Below the pieces are notes generated by a model, which saw only the letters and a program-made list of their open reading frames with translations, was not told the origin of the DNA and searched no databases. A program made the position numbers and the translations under genes. 64,000 bases of DNA from Fervidicola ferrireducens. Its GTDB lineage: Bacteria; Bacillota; Thermosediminibacteria; Thermosediminibacterales; Thermosediminibacteraceae. The stretch is taken from the NCBI RefSeq assembly GCF_001562425.1, contig NZ_LOED01000009.1, positions 1 through 64,000 on the forward strand, given 5' to 3'. Below, piece after piece: positions 35,716-44,738 of this stretch. How positions within the stretch are numbered: position 1 is the stretch's first letter; every line of letters begins with the position of its first letter.

Positions 35716-37742
35716 AGTCCTATGATATGGCTGTTGCTATTTTGGCCGTAGTTGTCGTCGTTATGATGATCATACCACTTCCTTCGAGTTTACTCGATAT
35801 TTTACTTTCGTTCAACATAACCTTTTCCCTTATAATTCTTTTAGTGGCCATGAATGTAGAAAAACCCCTCAATTTTTCGACGTTCCCGACGCTATTGCTA
35901 ATCGCGACGCTTTTCAGGCTGGCCCTTAACGTATCTTCGACCAGGTTGATCCTTTTAAACGGATATGCCGGGAGGGTCATCGAATCATTCGGCAATTTTG
36001 TAATCAGGGGAAACGTTTTGGTTGGTTTTATCATTTTCCTTATAATCGTCGTAATCCAGTTCATAGTAATTACGCGCGGTGCTGAAAGGGTCGCCGAGGT
36101 GGCCGCAAGATTTACCCTTGATGCAATGCCCGGTAAGCAGATGAGCATCGATGCCGACCTCAATTCAGGCCTGATAACGGAAGCTGAAGCTAGAGAACGA
36201 AGAATGAACATTCAGAAAGAAGCCGATTTCTACGGAGCCATGGATGGTGCCAGCAAGTTTGTCAAGGGTGATGCAATAGCCGGCATCATAATTACCGTTA
36301 TAAACATCATCGGCGGCTTGATTACGGGTATAGTATTTCAGGGACTCGACGCCGTTACCGCGCTGAATCGCTACGCTCTTCTAACAGTAGGCGACGGGCT
36401 CGTGAGTCAAATACCGGCACTTCTTGTATCCACCGCAACCGGCATTGTTGTGACAAAAGCCGCAAGTGAAGGCAATCTGGGTGAAGGGCTTATAAAGCAG
36501 CTTCTTTACTATCCCAGGGTCCTTTTTATGGCTTCAGGTTTACTTGCTTTTTTTGCATTGGTGCCGGGTCTGCCCCACCTGCCCTTTTTGATACTGGCAG
36601 GTGTACTCGGTTATATAGGCTTTTCCGTCCAGAGGATATCGGAAAAAGAGAGGATAAAAGAGCAAGAAATGAAGCATGAGAAAGAATTGGAAGAAATGAG
36701 AAAACCTGAAAACTTGCTCTCGCTTCTTCAGGTTGACCCAATCGAAGTGGAATTCGGCTACAACATAATTCCCCTGGCCGATGTCAATCAGGGGGGAGAC
36801 TTGCTTGATAGGGTTATCATGATAAGGCGACAGTGCGCATTGGACCTTGGTATGATAGTGCCGATGGTGCGGCTGAGAGACAACATCCAATTGAGGCCCA
36901 ACGAATACGTGATAAAAATCAAGGGGGTAGAAGCGGCAAGGGGAGAACTTAAGGTAGACCACTATCTGGTAATGAACCCCTCAGGTGGTCCGATAGAGGT
37001 TGAGGGCATTGAAACTAGAGAACCTGCTTTTGGTCTACCTGCTAAATGGATAACTACCGAGAAAAAAGAGAAGGCGGAAATGCTGGGATATACCGTGGTG
37101 GATTCCGCTTCAGTATTAGCTACCCATTTGACTGAAGTAATAAAAGCGTACGCCCATGAGCTAATCGGAAGGCAGGATGTCAAAAATATTCTTGACAGTT
37201 TAAAGGAACAGTACCCATCCCTTGTAGAAGAACTGGTGCCGAAGGTTTTGACTTTGGGAGAAATTCAAAAGGTACTTTCCAATCTATTGAGGGAAAACGT
37301 TCCAATAAGGGATATGGTTACAATACTTGAAGCGTTAGGCGATTATTCGAGCCTCACGAAAGATACCGAACTTCTTACGGAATACGTAAGACAGAGGTTA
37401 AAGAGGCTAATAACCTCCCGCTTTTTCCCGGACAAAAAGGCTAATGTGATAACTTTGGACAGGGACCTAGAAGAATACATATTGAATTCAATATCACAGA
37501 CTGAAAACGGAACTTACATTTCTATCGAACCCGACGTGGTGCAAAAGGTAATAAGTTCTCTGATTGAAAAAATAAATCAAGCGGCAAGGCTCGGGATTCA
37601 ACCGGTGGTTCTGACCAGTCCTCTTGTAAGAAGGCATTTTAAAAAGATAATCGAAAACAGTCTGCCTAATATTCCTGTTCTGTCTTACGGGGAAATCGAC
37701 CCGAATATTGAGATAAGGTCTGTGGGGACGGTGAAATTGTAG
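35712..37742 (+). CDS. flhA: Flagellar export protein FlhA
   Basis: Encodes 676 aa with a TTG start overlapping the flhB stop. Eight N-terminal membrane segments; the FHIPEP signature AMPGKQMSIDADLNSGLI near residue 140; and a large cytoplasmic ring domain (~330-676) that receives chaperone-substrate complexes. Usual length. Confidence 0.97.
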   Translation: MKSYDMAVAILAVVVVVMMIIPLPSSLLDILLSFNITFSLIILLVAMNVEKPLNFSTFPTLLLIATLFRLALNVSSTRLILLNGYAGRVIESFGNFVIRGNVLVGFIIFLIIVVIQFIVITRGAERVAEVAARFTLDAMPGKQMSIDADLNSGLITEAEARERRMNIQKEADFYGAMDGASKFVKGDAIAGIIITVINIIGGLITGIVFQGLDAVTALNRYALLTVGDGLVSQIPALLVSTATGIVVTKAASEGNLGEGLIKQLLYYPRVLFMASGLLAFFALVPGLPHLPFLILAGVLGYIGFSVQRISEKERIKEQEMKHEKELEEMRKPENLLSLLQVDPIEVEFGYNIIPLADVNQGGDLLDRVIMIRRQCALDLGMIVPMVRLRDNIQLRPNEYVIKIKGVEAARGELKVDHYLVMNPSGGPIEVEGIETREPAFGLPAKWITTEKKEKAEMLGYTVVDSASVLATHLTEVIKAYAHELIGRQDVKNILDSLKEQYPSLVEELVPKVLTLGEIQKVLSNLLRENVPIRDMVTILEALGDYSSLTKDTELLTEYVRQRLKRLITSRFFPDKKANVITLDRDLEEYILNSISQTENGTYISIEPDVVQKVISSLIEKINQAARLGIQPVVLTSPLVRRHFKKIIENSLPNIPVLSYGEIDPNIEIRSVGTVKL

Positions 37743-38858
37743 ATGAGGATAAAGACCTACGTGGCGGACAATATCCAGGAAGCTCTTTATAAGGTGAAAA
37801 GCGAACTTGGGAAGGATGCAATAATTCTGCAGACCAGGCAAATTAAAAAAGGCGGTATACTGGGTTTTTTTTCAAAACCAAAGGTGGAGGTTATAGCGGC
37901 AAGTGACATTGTCCAGGCGCCAAAGCCCCAATTGAAACCTATCAGTTACGAAATGCCTGTTCGCGAAAATAGTCGCGAACTGGAGGACATAAAAAACGAG
38001 ATTAACGAGGTAAAGGATTTGCTTAAAAGCCTGTCTGCAAGAGAGATATACAGGAAATCTTTAGGAGATTTACCGCCCCCTTTAGACGAAGTATATAAAG
38101 AATTGTCATCTGCTGAACTAGAGCAAAGTCTAATAGATAAACTGATCGATGGGTTGAAATCGCAAGTTGCAGAAGATGGATTGGATAAAAGCGCGGTGAT
38201 AACTTGTCTAAAAAATCAAATAGCGACGATGATTAAGGTAACCGAGCCCATAAATTTCACAGAGGATAAGCCGAGCAAAGTGGTTTTTATAGGTCCGACA
38301 GGGGTGGGGAAGACCACGACTATAGCAAAATTAGCGGCGGTGTACAGTTTAAATATGGGTAAAAAGGTAGGTCTTGTGGCGGCGGATACATATAGAGTTG
38401 GTGCTGTAGAACAATTGAAGACCTACGGTGACTTACTTGAAATTCCTGTAGAAGTAATATTTGAGCCTGCGGATGCTTCTAGGGTTATGAAGAAACTTTC
38501 CGACTGCGAACTTGTTTTGGTAGACACTATGGGTACAAGCCCTCGAAATAAAATGCAAATTAAGAGAATTAAAAGTTTAATCGAGATGGTAAAGCCGACG
38601 GAAATCCATATGGTGATAAGTGTTACCACAAAGGCAAAGGATGTATACGACATTCTCGAAAGTTACAAGGAACTCAACTACCAAAAACTTGTGTTTACAA
38701 AACTGGACGAGACTAACAGCTACGGATTGATATTAAACGCCATCATTTTTAGCAATTGCAGTCCCTCTTACCTCACTGCGGGGCAAAACGTACCGGACGA
38801 CATAGAAGTAGCATCCGGTTCGAAGATTGCAGACCTTATCTTAGGGGGATGCAGTTGA
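37743..38858 (+). CDS. flhF: SRP-type GTPase FlhF
   Basis: Encodes 371 aa. The N-terminal basic (B) domain is followed by a natural linker and NG domain with G1 [10 protein letters not shown] (184-193), AADTYRVGA and LVDTMG. It directs flagellum placement. Starts at the base after the flhA stop and overlaps flhG by one base. Confidence 0.95.
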   Translation: MRIKTYVADNIQEALYKVKSELGKDAIILQTRQIKKGGILGFFSKPKVEVIAASDIVQAPKPQLKPISYEMPVRENSRELEDIKNEINEVKDLLKSLSAREIYRKSLGDLPPPLDEVYKELSSAELEQSLIDKLIDGLKSQVAEDGLDKSAVITCLKNQIATMIKVTEPINFTEDKPSKVVFIGPTGVGKTTTIAKLAAVYSLNMGKKVGLVAADTYRVGAVEQLKTYGDLLEIPVEVIFEPADASRVMKKLSDCELVLVDTMGTSPRNKMQIKRIKSLIEMVKPTEIHMVISVTTKAKDVYDILESYKELNYQKLVFTKLDETNSYGLILNAIIFSNCSPSYLTAGQNVPDDIEVASGSKIADLILGGCS

Positions 38859-39727
38859 TGAACGACCAGGCAAGTAAATTGCGAAATTTGGAAAAAAAAC
38901 ACTCTCGATTGAAAATGCCCAATTCTGTTCGGGTTATTGCGGTAACTAGCGGAAAGGGAGGAGTAGGGAAAACCAATTTTGCAGTTAACGTGTCGATAGC
39001 CTTGCAAAAAATGGGAAAGAACGTTCTCCTCGTGGATGCAGATTTGGGACTGGCCAACGTTGACCTTCTAATTGGCATGACGCCGGAGTTCAACTTGTTT
39101 CACGTATTAAACGGACAAAAATCGATAAGTGACATTATAATGCACGGCCCGGCGGGAATAAGGATTATACCGGGAGCTTCAGGACTTTACAGTTTAGCGA
39201 ATTTATCTGAGAGCGAAATTGGTATTTTGATTAAAGCCTTCAGCAGCATCGATGTGCCTGTAGATTTTATGGTAATAGATACCAGTGCCGGGATTTCGAA
39301 GAATGTAATAAATTTCGTTAGAGCATCGGAAGAGGTAATCGTAATTACCACTCCGGAACATACCGCCTTGGCCGATGCGTATGCGGTCATAAAGTTGGTT
39401 CACGATGATGTTGGAAGAATCCACATCGTAGTAAATAAAGTAGATAACTACAAGGTTGCCGAAACGACCGCTCAAAAATTGATTAACGCCTCGGAAAAAT
39501 TTTTGAATACTTCCTTGAATTATCTTGGATTCATACTGGAGGACAAGGCCGTATTCAGAGCCAACATGGAACAGGTTCCGTTTTTTCTCAAATACCCGGA
39601 CAGCCTGTCATCTAAATGCATGACCAATATAGCAAGAAAACTTCTAGCAGAAGAAACGTACATTGAATCGGACATTCAAACTGTCGGCGGTTGGCTAAAA
39701 AAATTGCTATCCTTTATGCTGAAGTAA
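38858..39727 (+). CDS. flhG: MinD-like ATPase FlhG (YlxH)
   Basis: Encodes 289 aa. Deviant Walker A GKGGVGKT (32-39) of ParA/MinD type; activates the FlhF GTPase through its N-terminal tail and limits flagellar number. ATG 38858 with AGGGGGA 8 nt upstream is preferred to the long upstream extension to 38756, which only overlaps flhF in another frame. Confidence 0.94.
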   Translation: MNDQASKLRNLEKKHSRLKMPNSVRVIAVTSGKGGVGKTNFAVNVSIALQKMGKNVLLVDADLGLANVDLLIGMTPEFNLFHVLNGQKSISDIIMHGPAGIRIIPGASGLYSLANLSESEIGILIKAFSSIDVPVDFMVIDTSAGISKNVINFVRASEEVIVITTPEHTALADAYAVIKLVHDDVGRIHIVVNKVDNYKVAETTAQKLINASEKFLNTSLNYLGFILEDKAVFRANMEQVPFFLKYPDSLSSKCMTNIARKLLAEETYIESDIQTVGGWLKKLLSFMLK

Positions 39728-39742
39728 GGACGGGGGAAGCTC

Positions 39743-40381
39743 ATGAGCAACTCGGTTTTGGAAATTGGCATGAGGGTAGAAATAGAGGTGGAAAGAGACA
39801 AACAAAAGATATTATTGCCGACTAAAGTGGAGGATTTCGAGGGCGACAGATTTTTTTTGGGGATGCCTTTTATCGAAGGAAAGATCTTTTTCCTGGAATC
39901 CGAAGAAACCATCAAAATTTATTTTGCAAAAAACAACAGTTTTTATTTCGTCAAAGCGAAAGTTGTAGAAAAAAAATACGCTCCCATTCCTGTCATAGGT
40001 GTGGTGCTTCTCGGACAGCCGGAAAAAAATCAGCGCAGGAACTACTTCAGGGTGCAGGTGATGCGAAGGGTTAAGATAAGACCTTTGGATACGGATAATT
40101 GGTTGAAAGCTTTTCTGATAGACCTCAGCGCAAGTGGAGCTTTGATTTATTTCGGTAAGCAACTTGAAAAAGGTGATTTGATTGAAATAAGATTGCCCCT
40201 TGATTCTAAAGAAGTAGATGTGAAGGCAAGGGTCGTAAGGATAGAAAAGGACCAGTTGAGGCATGTCCATCAGTATAATATCGGAGTTCAATTTATAGAG
40301 ATAGACGACCAGCAAAGGGACGACATAATAAAATTCGTTTTAGCAGAACAAAGAAAGCTGCGTCAGAAAGGCTATATATAA
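39743..40381 (+). CDS. PilZ-domain c-di-GMP flagellar brake (YcgR/YpfA-like)
   Basis: Encodes 212 aa. N-terminal YcgR-type domain (~5-90) and PilZ domain with the RR-x3-R motif (98-103) and DLSASG (127-132), the two c-di-GMP binding elements. Proteins of this type bind MotA or the switch and slow rotation at high c-di-GMP. It occupies the position between flhG and cheA where Bacillus has cheB. cheB and cheR are absent from this window. Confidence 0.9.
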   Translation: MSNSVLEIGMRVEIEVERDKQKILLPTKVEDFEGDRFFLGMPFIEGKIFFLESEETIKIYFAKNNSFYFVKAKVVEKKYAPIPVIGVVLLGQPEKNQRRNYFRVQVMRRVKIRPLDTDNWLKAFLIDLSASGALIYFGKQLEKGDLIEIRLPLDSKEVDVKARVVRIEKDQLRHVHQYNIGVQFIEIDDQQRDDIIKFVLAEQRKLRQKGYI

Positions 40382-40414
40382 AAAAGAAGTCTTCATCATG
40401 GGAGGTTAAAGGGA

Positions 40415-42391
40415 ATGGATAGCCGTTACCTAAACGTCTTTCTGGAGGAAGCAACGGAACACATCGAAAATCTGAACAGCAATCTGTTAAATCTAGAAAA
40501 GAACCCCAGTCATGAGGTGGTAGAAGAGATTTTCAGGTCTGCCCATACGCTAAAAGGCATGGCCGGGACGATGGGGTTCAACAAGATATCCGAATTGACT
40601 CATGAGATGGAAAACCTGCTGCACGAGATAAGAAGCGGCAAATTTCCAGTGACGAGCTCTGTTGTGGATGTGCTGTTGGAATGCGTAGATTTAATTCAAA
40701 AGATGTTAGATAAAATTTCCATCGAGGGGAACGAAGGACCGGTAAATATCAACCCTGTCGTTGACAAATTACGAAGGTTGCTGGAAGGGGAAAGTGGATT
40801 ACCCTCAAAGCAATCTTCTGACGAAGTTGAGGGGTCTTTCAATGAATTCGAACTCCGGGTAATGGAAGAAGCTTTAAAAAAAGGTTTAAAGATATGGGAA
40901 ATACTGGTAAAACTAAACGATGACTGCCTTCTGAAGTCAGCCAGGGCATTTTTGGTGTTCAAGGCTCTGGAAAATTTGGGCGACATTATTAAAACTAGGC
41001 CTAATGTTCAGGATATCGAAGACGAAAAATTCGAAAATGAATTTTACATATATTTGGTTACGTCAAAATTGGAAAAGGAAATTTTGGATGCCGTAAATTC
41101 CGTGTCGGAGATTAAAAGCGTCACCGTAAAAGAAATAAAGATGAGCACCGTAGCGAATAAAACAGGAGAAAGCGAATCTTCTGACTCAAAGCAAAGCGCC
41201 CCTGCGGCCGATAAAACCGGTGATAAAAACAAAATAAAAAACACCGCAAAGACGCTCAGGGTAGACATAGAGCGTTTGGATAACCTTATGAATTTGGTCA
41301 GCGAACTTATAATAATAAAAACCCGCCTGGAAGAACAGGATAAGTCTCACGAACATGTGCAAAAAAGGCGGGAAGCTTTGGAATACCTAGCAAGGATAAC
41401 TTCAAGCCTTCACGATGCGGTCATGAAAGTGAGGATGGTACCCATAGAGAACGTGTTCAACCGCTTTCCCAGGGTCGTCAGGGACCTTTCAAAAGAATTG
41501 AAAAAACAGGTTAATCTCATCATAGAAGGGGCGGAAACCGAACTTGACAGGACGATAATCGACGAAATTGGAGACCCACTGATACACCTTGTAAGAAACG
41601 CGATGGACCACGGCATAGAAACTCCAGAGGAAAGGGTAAAAAAAGGAAAGCCCCAAGAAGGCACGTTGAAACTCAAGGCATATCACGACGGCAATAACGT
41701 GGTAATAGAAGTGTCCGACGACGGATGCGGCGTAGATTTGGAGAAAGTTTTGGAAAAAGCTCAAAATTTAAATCTGGTGGATAAGGTCCAGGGAAAAAAA
41801 TTGAAAGAAAATGAAATATTGAATTTCCTTTTTGAACCAGGATTCAGCACGAAAGAGAAAGTCACCGATATCTCCGGAAGAGGAGTGGGTTTGGATGTTG
41901 TAAAAACGAAGATCGAATCACTGGGCGGTTCGGTAGAAGTAAAGACAAGAAAGAATGAAGGTACCACATTTTTGATAAGGCTGCCGTTGACCCTCGCCAT
42001 AATACAGGCCTTAATGGTAGAGTTGGGTAAAGAAAAATACGCCATTCCGTTAAACTCAATTAAGGAAATAGTAATTCTTCAAAAAGAGGAATTGAGGAAG
42101 GTTCAGAACAACGAAGTGATTTTACTGAGGGGAAACGTGATTCCGATACTGAGACTTCACCAAATACTTGACATTTCAGCCGGTGAATCCGACGAGGAAA
42201 CCCTGACGGTGGTGATAGTTAAAAAAGGCGATAAAGAAGTGGGGTTGATCGTTGATAACCTCTTGGGAGAACAAGAGATAGTGATTAAATCCCTGGGGAA
42301 TTTCTTGAAAAACATAAAATTCATTGCGGGAGCTACCATTTTGGGGAACGGCCAGGTTGCTCTGATTTTGGATATAAATGCATTGATATAA
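40415..42391 (+). CDS. cheA: Chemotaxis histidine kinase CheA
   Basis: Encodes 658 aa. HPt domain with phospho-accepting His44 (AHTLKGMAG), a P2-like middle region (~150-245), a linker, the dimerisation domain (~280-345), the HATPase domain (HLVRNAMDHGIE N-box, DDGCGVD, GRGVGLDVV) and the C-terminal CheW-like domain. Receives receptor signals and phosphorylates CheY. Confidence 0.97.
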   Translation: MDSRYLNVFLEEATEHIENLNSNLLNLEKNPSHEVVEEIFRSAHTLKGMAGTMGFNKISELTHEMENLLHEIRSGKFPVTSSVVDVLLECVDLIQKMLDKISIEGNEGPVNINPVVDKLRRLLEGESGLPSKQSSDEVEGSFNEFELRVMEEALKKGLKIWEILVKLNDDCLLKSARAFLVFKALENLGDIIKTRPNVQDIEDEKFENEFYIYLVTSKLEKEILDAVNSVSEIKSVTVKEIKMSTVANKTGESESSDSKQSAPAADKTGDKNKIKNTAKTLRVDIERLDNLMNLVSELIIIKTRLEEQDKSHEHVQKRREALEYLARITSSLHDAVMKVRMVPIENVFNRFPRVVRDLSKELKKQVNLIIEGAETELDRTIIDEIGDPLIHLVRNAMDHGIETPEERVKKGKPQEGTLKLKAYHDGNNVVIEVSDDGCGVDLEKVLEKAQNLNLVDKVQGKKLKENEILNFLFEPGFSTKEKVTDISGRGVGLDVVKTKIESLGGSVEVKTRKNEGTTFLIRLPLTLAIIQALMVELGKEKYAIPLNSIKEIVILQKEELRKVQNNEVILLRGNVIPILRLHQILDISAGESDEETLTVVIVKKGDKEVGLIVDNLLGEQEIVIKSLGNFLKNIKFIAGATILGNGQVALILDINALI

Positions 42392-42411
42392 AAAAGAAGG
42401 GGGAATCTTTG

Positions 42412-42864
42412 ATGGAAGAAATTCGCCAATTCGTCGTTTTCAAACTGGGACAGGAAGAATACGGCGTGGACATCATGCAGGTAAATACGATTGAGCGAAT
42501 GATGCCTATAACCAGAGTTCCGAAAGCACCGGACTTTGTAGAAGGAGTCATAAACCTGAGGGGCGAAATCATTCCGGTAATAGACCTGAAAAAAAGATTC
42601 GGCCTTGCTTCCGGTGAAGTTACCGCCGATACAAGAATCATTATAGTCATGCTGGATGATTTGACGGTGGGAATGATAGTGGATTCTGCCACTGAAGTTG
42701 TTCAATTGCCACAGGATTCCATCGAACCGCCTCCGTCGGTGGCGGGAAACATAAGTTCCGATTTTTTGGAAGGAGTAGGGAAAATAGGCGACAGGTTGCT
42801 CATAATACTTAATCTTGAAAAAATATTGAGGCCCGGCGAGGCAGAGACGCGGGCCGCAATGTGA
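42412..42864 (+). CDS. cheW: Chemotaxis adaptor CheW
   Basis: Encodes 150 aa, the usual single CheW SH3-like fold (FKLGQEEYGVDIMQVNTIER, then the VINLRGEIIPVIDLKKRF block). Couples receptors to CheA. ATG 42412 with AAGGGGGAA upstream. Confidence 0.96.
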   Translation: MEEIRQFVVFKLGQEEYGVDIMQVNTIERMMPITRVPKAPDFVEGVINLRGEIIPVIDLKKRFGLASGEVTADTRIIIVMLDDLTVGMIVDSATEVVQLPQDSIEPPPSVAGNISSDFLEGVGKIGDRLLIILNLEKILRPGEAETRAAM

Positions 42865-42874
42865 GGTTAAAAAT

Positions 42875-43513
42875 ATGTTCAAAGAGATAGAATTGGATGC
42901 CCTTAAAGAAATAGGCAATATAGGTGCGGGAAATGCGGCGACGGCTTTATCGATGCTTCTGTCTAAAAGGGTTGAAATGAGAATTCCGGAGGTCAAGGTC
43001 TTGCCCTTTGACGAAGTGTCAAGGTTAGTCGGCGGACCAGAAAACATGGTCACGGGAATTTTCTTTAGAATCGAAGGCGAGCTTGCTTTTAACATTTTAT
43101 TCATCATGCAGCCGGCCGATACGTTAAATCTGCTAAAGATAATGCTGCGGCAAGAAAAAACGGAATTGGATTTGACAGCTTTAGAAGAGTCCGCGTTGAA
43201 AGAAATGGGAAATATAATTGCCAGTGCTTTCGTAGCGGCCCTTGCAGATTTTACGCGGTTATCTTTGCGGGTTTCGGTGCCGTGCCTTGCCATTGACATG
43301 GCCGGTGCCATACTCAGTGTTCCTCTGAGCCTTTACGGCTACATAGGAGATACGGCTTTTTTGTTGGAAACTGAATTTGAAGAAGGTTTGGACGATATAA
43401 AGGTTCACTTTTTCCTTATACCCGATGATGATAATGCATTTAAAGTACTTTTAAACACTATTGGAGTGAGGGCTTCTGATGGAAATAATTCGAGTGGGGA
43501 TGGGAGAATATAA
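42875..43513 (+). CDS. cheC: CheY-P phosphatase CheC
   Basis: Encodes 212 aa. Two pseudo-repeat active-site motifs (KEIGNIGAGNAATAL at 11-25 and LKEMGNIIASAFVAAL) give the Glu/Asn pairs for CheY-P hydrolysis. Interacts with CheD in adaptation. Overlaps cheD by 35 nt. Confidence 0.95.
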   Translation: MFKEIELDALKEIGNIGAGNAATALSMLLSKRVEMRIPEVKVLPFDEVSRLVGGPENMVTGIFFRIEGELAFNILFIMQPADTLNLLKIMLRQEKTELDLTALEESALKEMGNIIASAFVAALADFTRLSLRVSVPCLAIDMAGAILSVPLSLYGYIGDTAFLLETEFEEGLDDIKVHFFLIPDDDNAFKVLLNTIGVRASDGNNSSGDGRI

Positions 43514-43964
43514 GACAGCCAAAGCACCAGCATTGCTCGTGTCTTTTGGGCTGGGTTCGTGCGTAGGAGTGGCGTTATACGATGGTGCGAAGAAGATAGG
43601 CGGTTTGGCTCATATCATGCTTCCCGATAGCAGCTTGACCGGCAAAAGAGACTTTAATCCCGGCAAATTTGCCGATACGGCCATAGATTATCTTATAGCG
43701 GAGCTGAGGGACAAGGGGGCTAACACCAAAAAACTAGTCGCAAAAATAGCGGGAGGAGCGCAGATGTTCCAGTTGAAGTCAGAAAACAGCGTAATGATGA
43801 TAGGAAAAAGAAATGTGGAGGCAGTAAGGAAGAAATTAAATCAATTGAATATAGATTTGATTGCCGAAGATGTAGAAGGCAATTACGGAAGAACCATTGA
43901 ATTTTGTTGCGAGACAGGAGAATTGACCGTAAAGACTATAGGGCACGGAATAAAAATACTATGA
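43479..43964 (+). CDS. cheD: Chemoreceptor glutamine deamidase CheD
   Basis: Encodes 161 aa. Catalytic Cys28 in GLGSCVGV and His45 in LAHIMLP are present. Deamidates receptors and stimulates CheC. GGAGG-like site lies inside the cheC end. Confidence 0.95.
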   Translation: MEIIRVGMGEYKTAKAPALLVSFGLGSCVGVALYDGAKKIGGLAHIMLPDSSLTGKRDFNPGKFADTAIDYLIAELRDKGANTKKLVAKIAGGAQMFQLKSENSVMMIGKRNVEAVRKKLNQLNIDLIAEDVEGNYGRTIEFCCETGELTVKTIGHGIKIL

Positions 43965-43981
43965 TGATTTGAGGTGGTCGG

Positions 43982-44722
43982 GTGCAGGAGGCAGTCAGGG
44001 CGGAAAATCTATTGATCGAATATAAGACAAAAGGCGATTCTGCAATAAAAGAAAAGATTGTAAAAATATACGTTCCTCTGGTGAAACATATAGCAGCCCG
44101 GCTGGCCATAAATTTGCCGCCATCGGTGGACTATGATGACCTTGTAAGTGCTGGAGTAATAGGCCTGCTGCAAGCTATTGACCGATACGATGTAGAAAAG
44201 GGAGTAAAGTTTGAAACGTTTGCTTATATGAGAATTAAAGGAGCTATGCTCGATGAACTGAGAAAGTTGAATTGGATACCCCAAAAGGCTATGGAAAAAG
44301 CAAAGATTTTGCAACAAGCTTATTCCGAGTTAGAACAAGAATTAGAGGGAAACGTCAAGGATGAGGACATCTGCAGGAAGTTAAATATTACCATGGACGA
44401 ACTGCAACAAACCTATAGAGAATTGGCTGCAACTAATTTAGTTTCTCTTGAAGAGGTTTTGTCAGTAGTGGCCGAGGAAGATGAAAGACCGGAACGTTAT
44501 GTGGAGAAAGAGGAATTGAAAAGATTGTTGGGGGATGCGATAGAAAAACTTCCGAGTAAAGAAAAACTTGTTATCGCCCTTTACTACTACGAGGGATTGA
44601 ACTTAAAAGAAATCTCGGCGGTTTTAAATCTTTCGCCGGCGCGGGTGTCTCAGCTCCATACAAAAGCCATAATGAGACTGAGGGGAAGCCTGAGCAGGAA
44701 GAAAGCTTATTTTAGAAATTAG
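43982..44722 (+). CDS. sigD: Flagellar/motility sigma factor SigD (sigma-28)
   Basis: Encodes 246 aa with a GTG start after GAGGTGG. Regions 2 (LVSAGVIGLLQAIDRYD), 3 and 4 (KLVIALYYYEGLNLKEISAVL) are intact. Directs late motility genes such as flagellin and receptors, which are not in this window. Its place near the operon end matches Bacillus, where position limits its expression. Confidence 0.95.
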   Translation: MQEAVRAENLLIEYKTKGDSAIKEKIVKIYVPLVKHIAARLAINLPPSVDYDDLVSAGVIGLLQAIDRYDVEKGVKFETFAYMRIKGAMLDELRKLNWIPQKAMEKAKILQQAYSELEQELEGNVKDEDICRKLNITMDELQQTYRELAATNLVSLEEVLSVVAEEDERPERYVEKEELKRLLGDAIEKLPSKEKLVIALYYYEGLNLKEISAVLNLSPARVSQLHTKAIMRLRGSLSRKKAYFRN

Positions 44723-44738
44723 TTAAGGGGGTGATTTA

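Noticed and set aside
38756-38857. N-terminal extension of flhG
   Set aside because: It only overlaps the flhF end in another frame; ATG 38858 has the ribosome site and matches the family.
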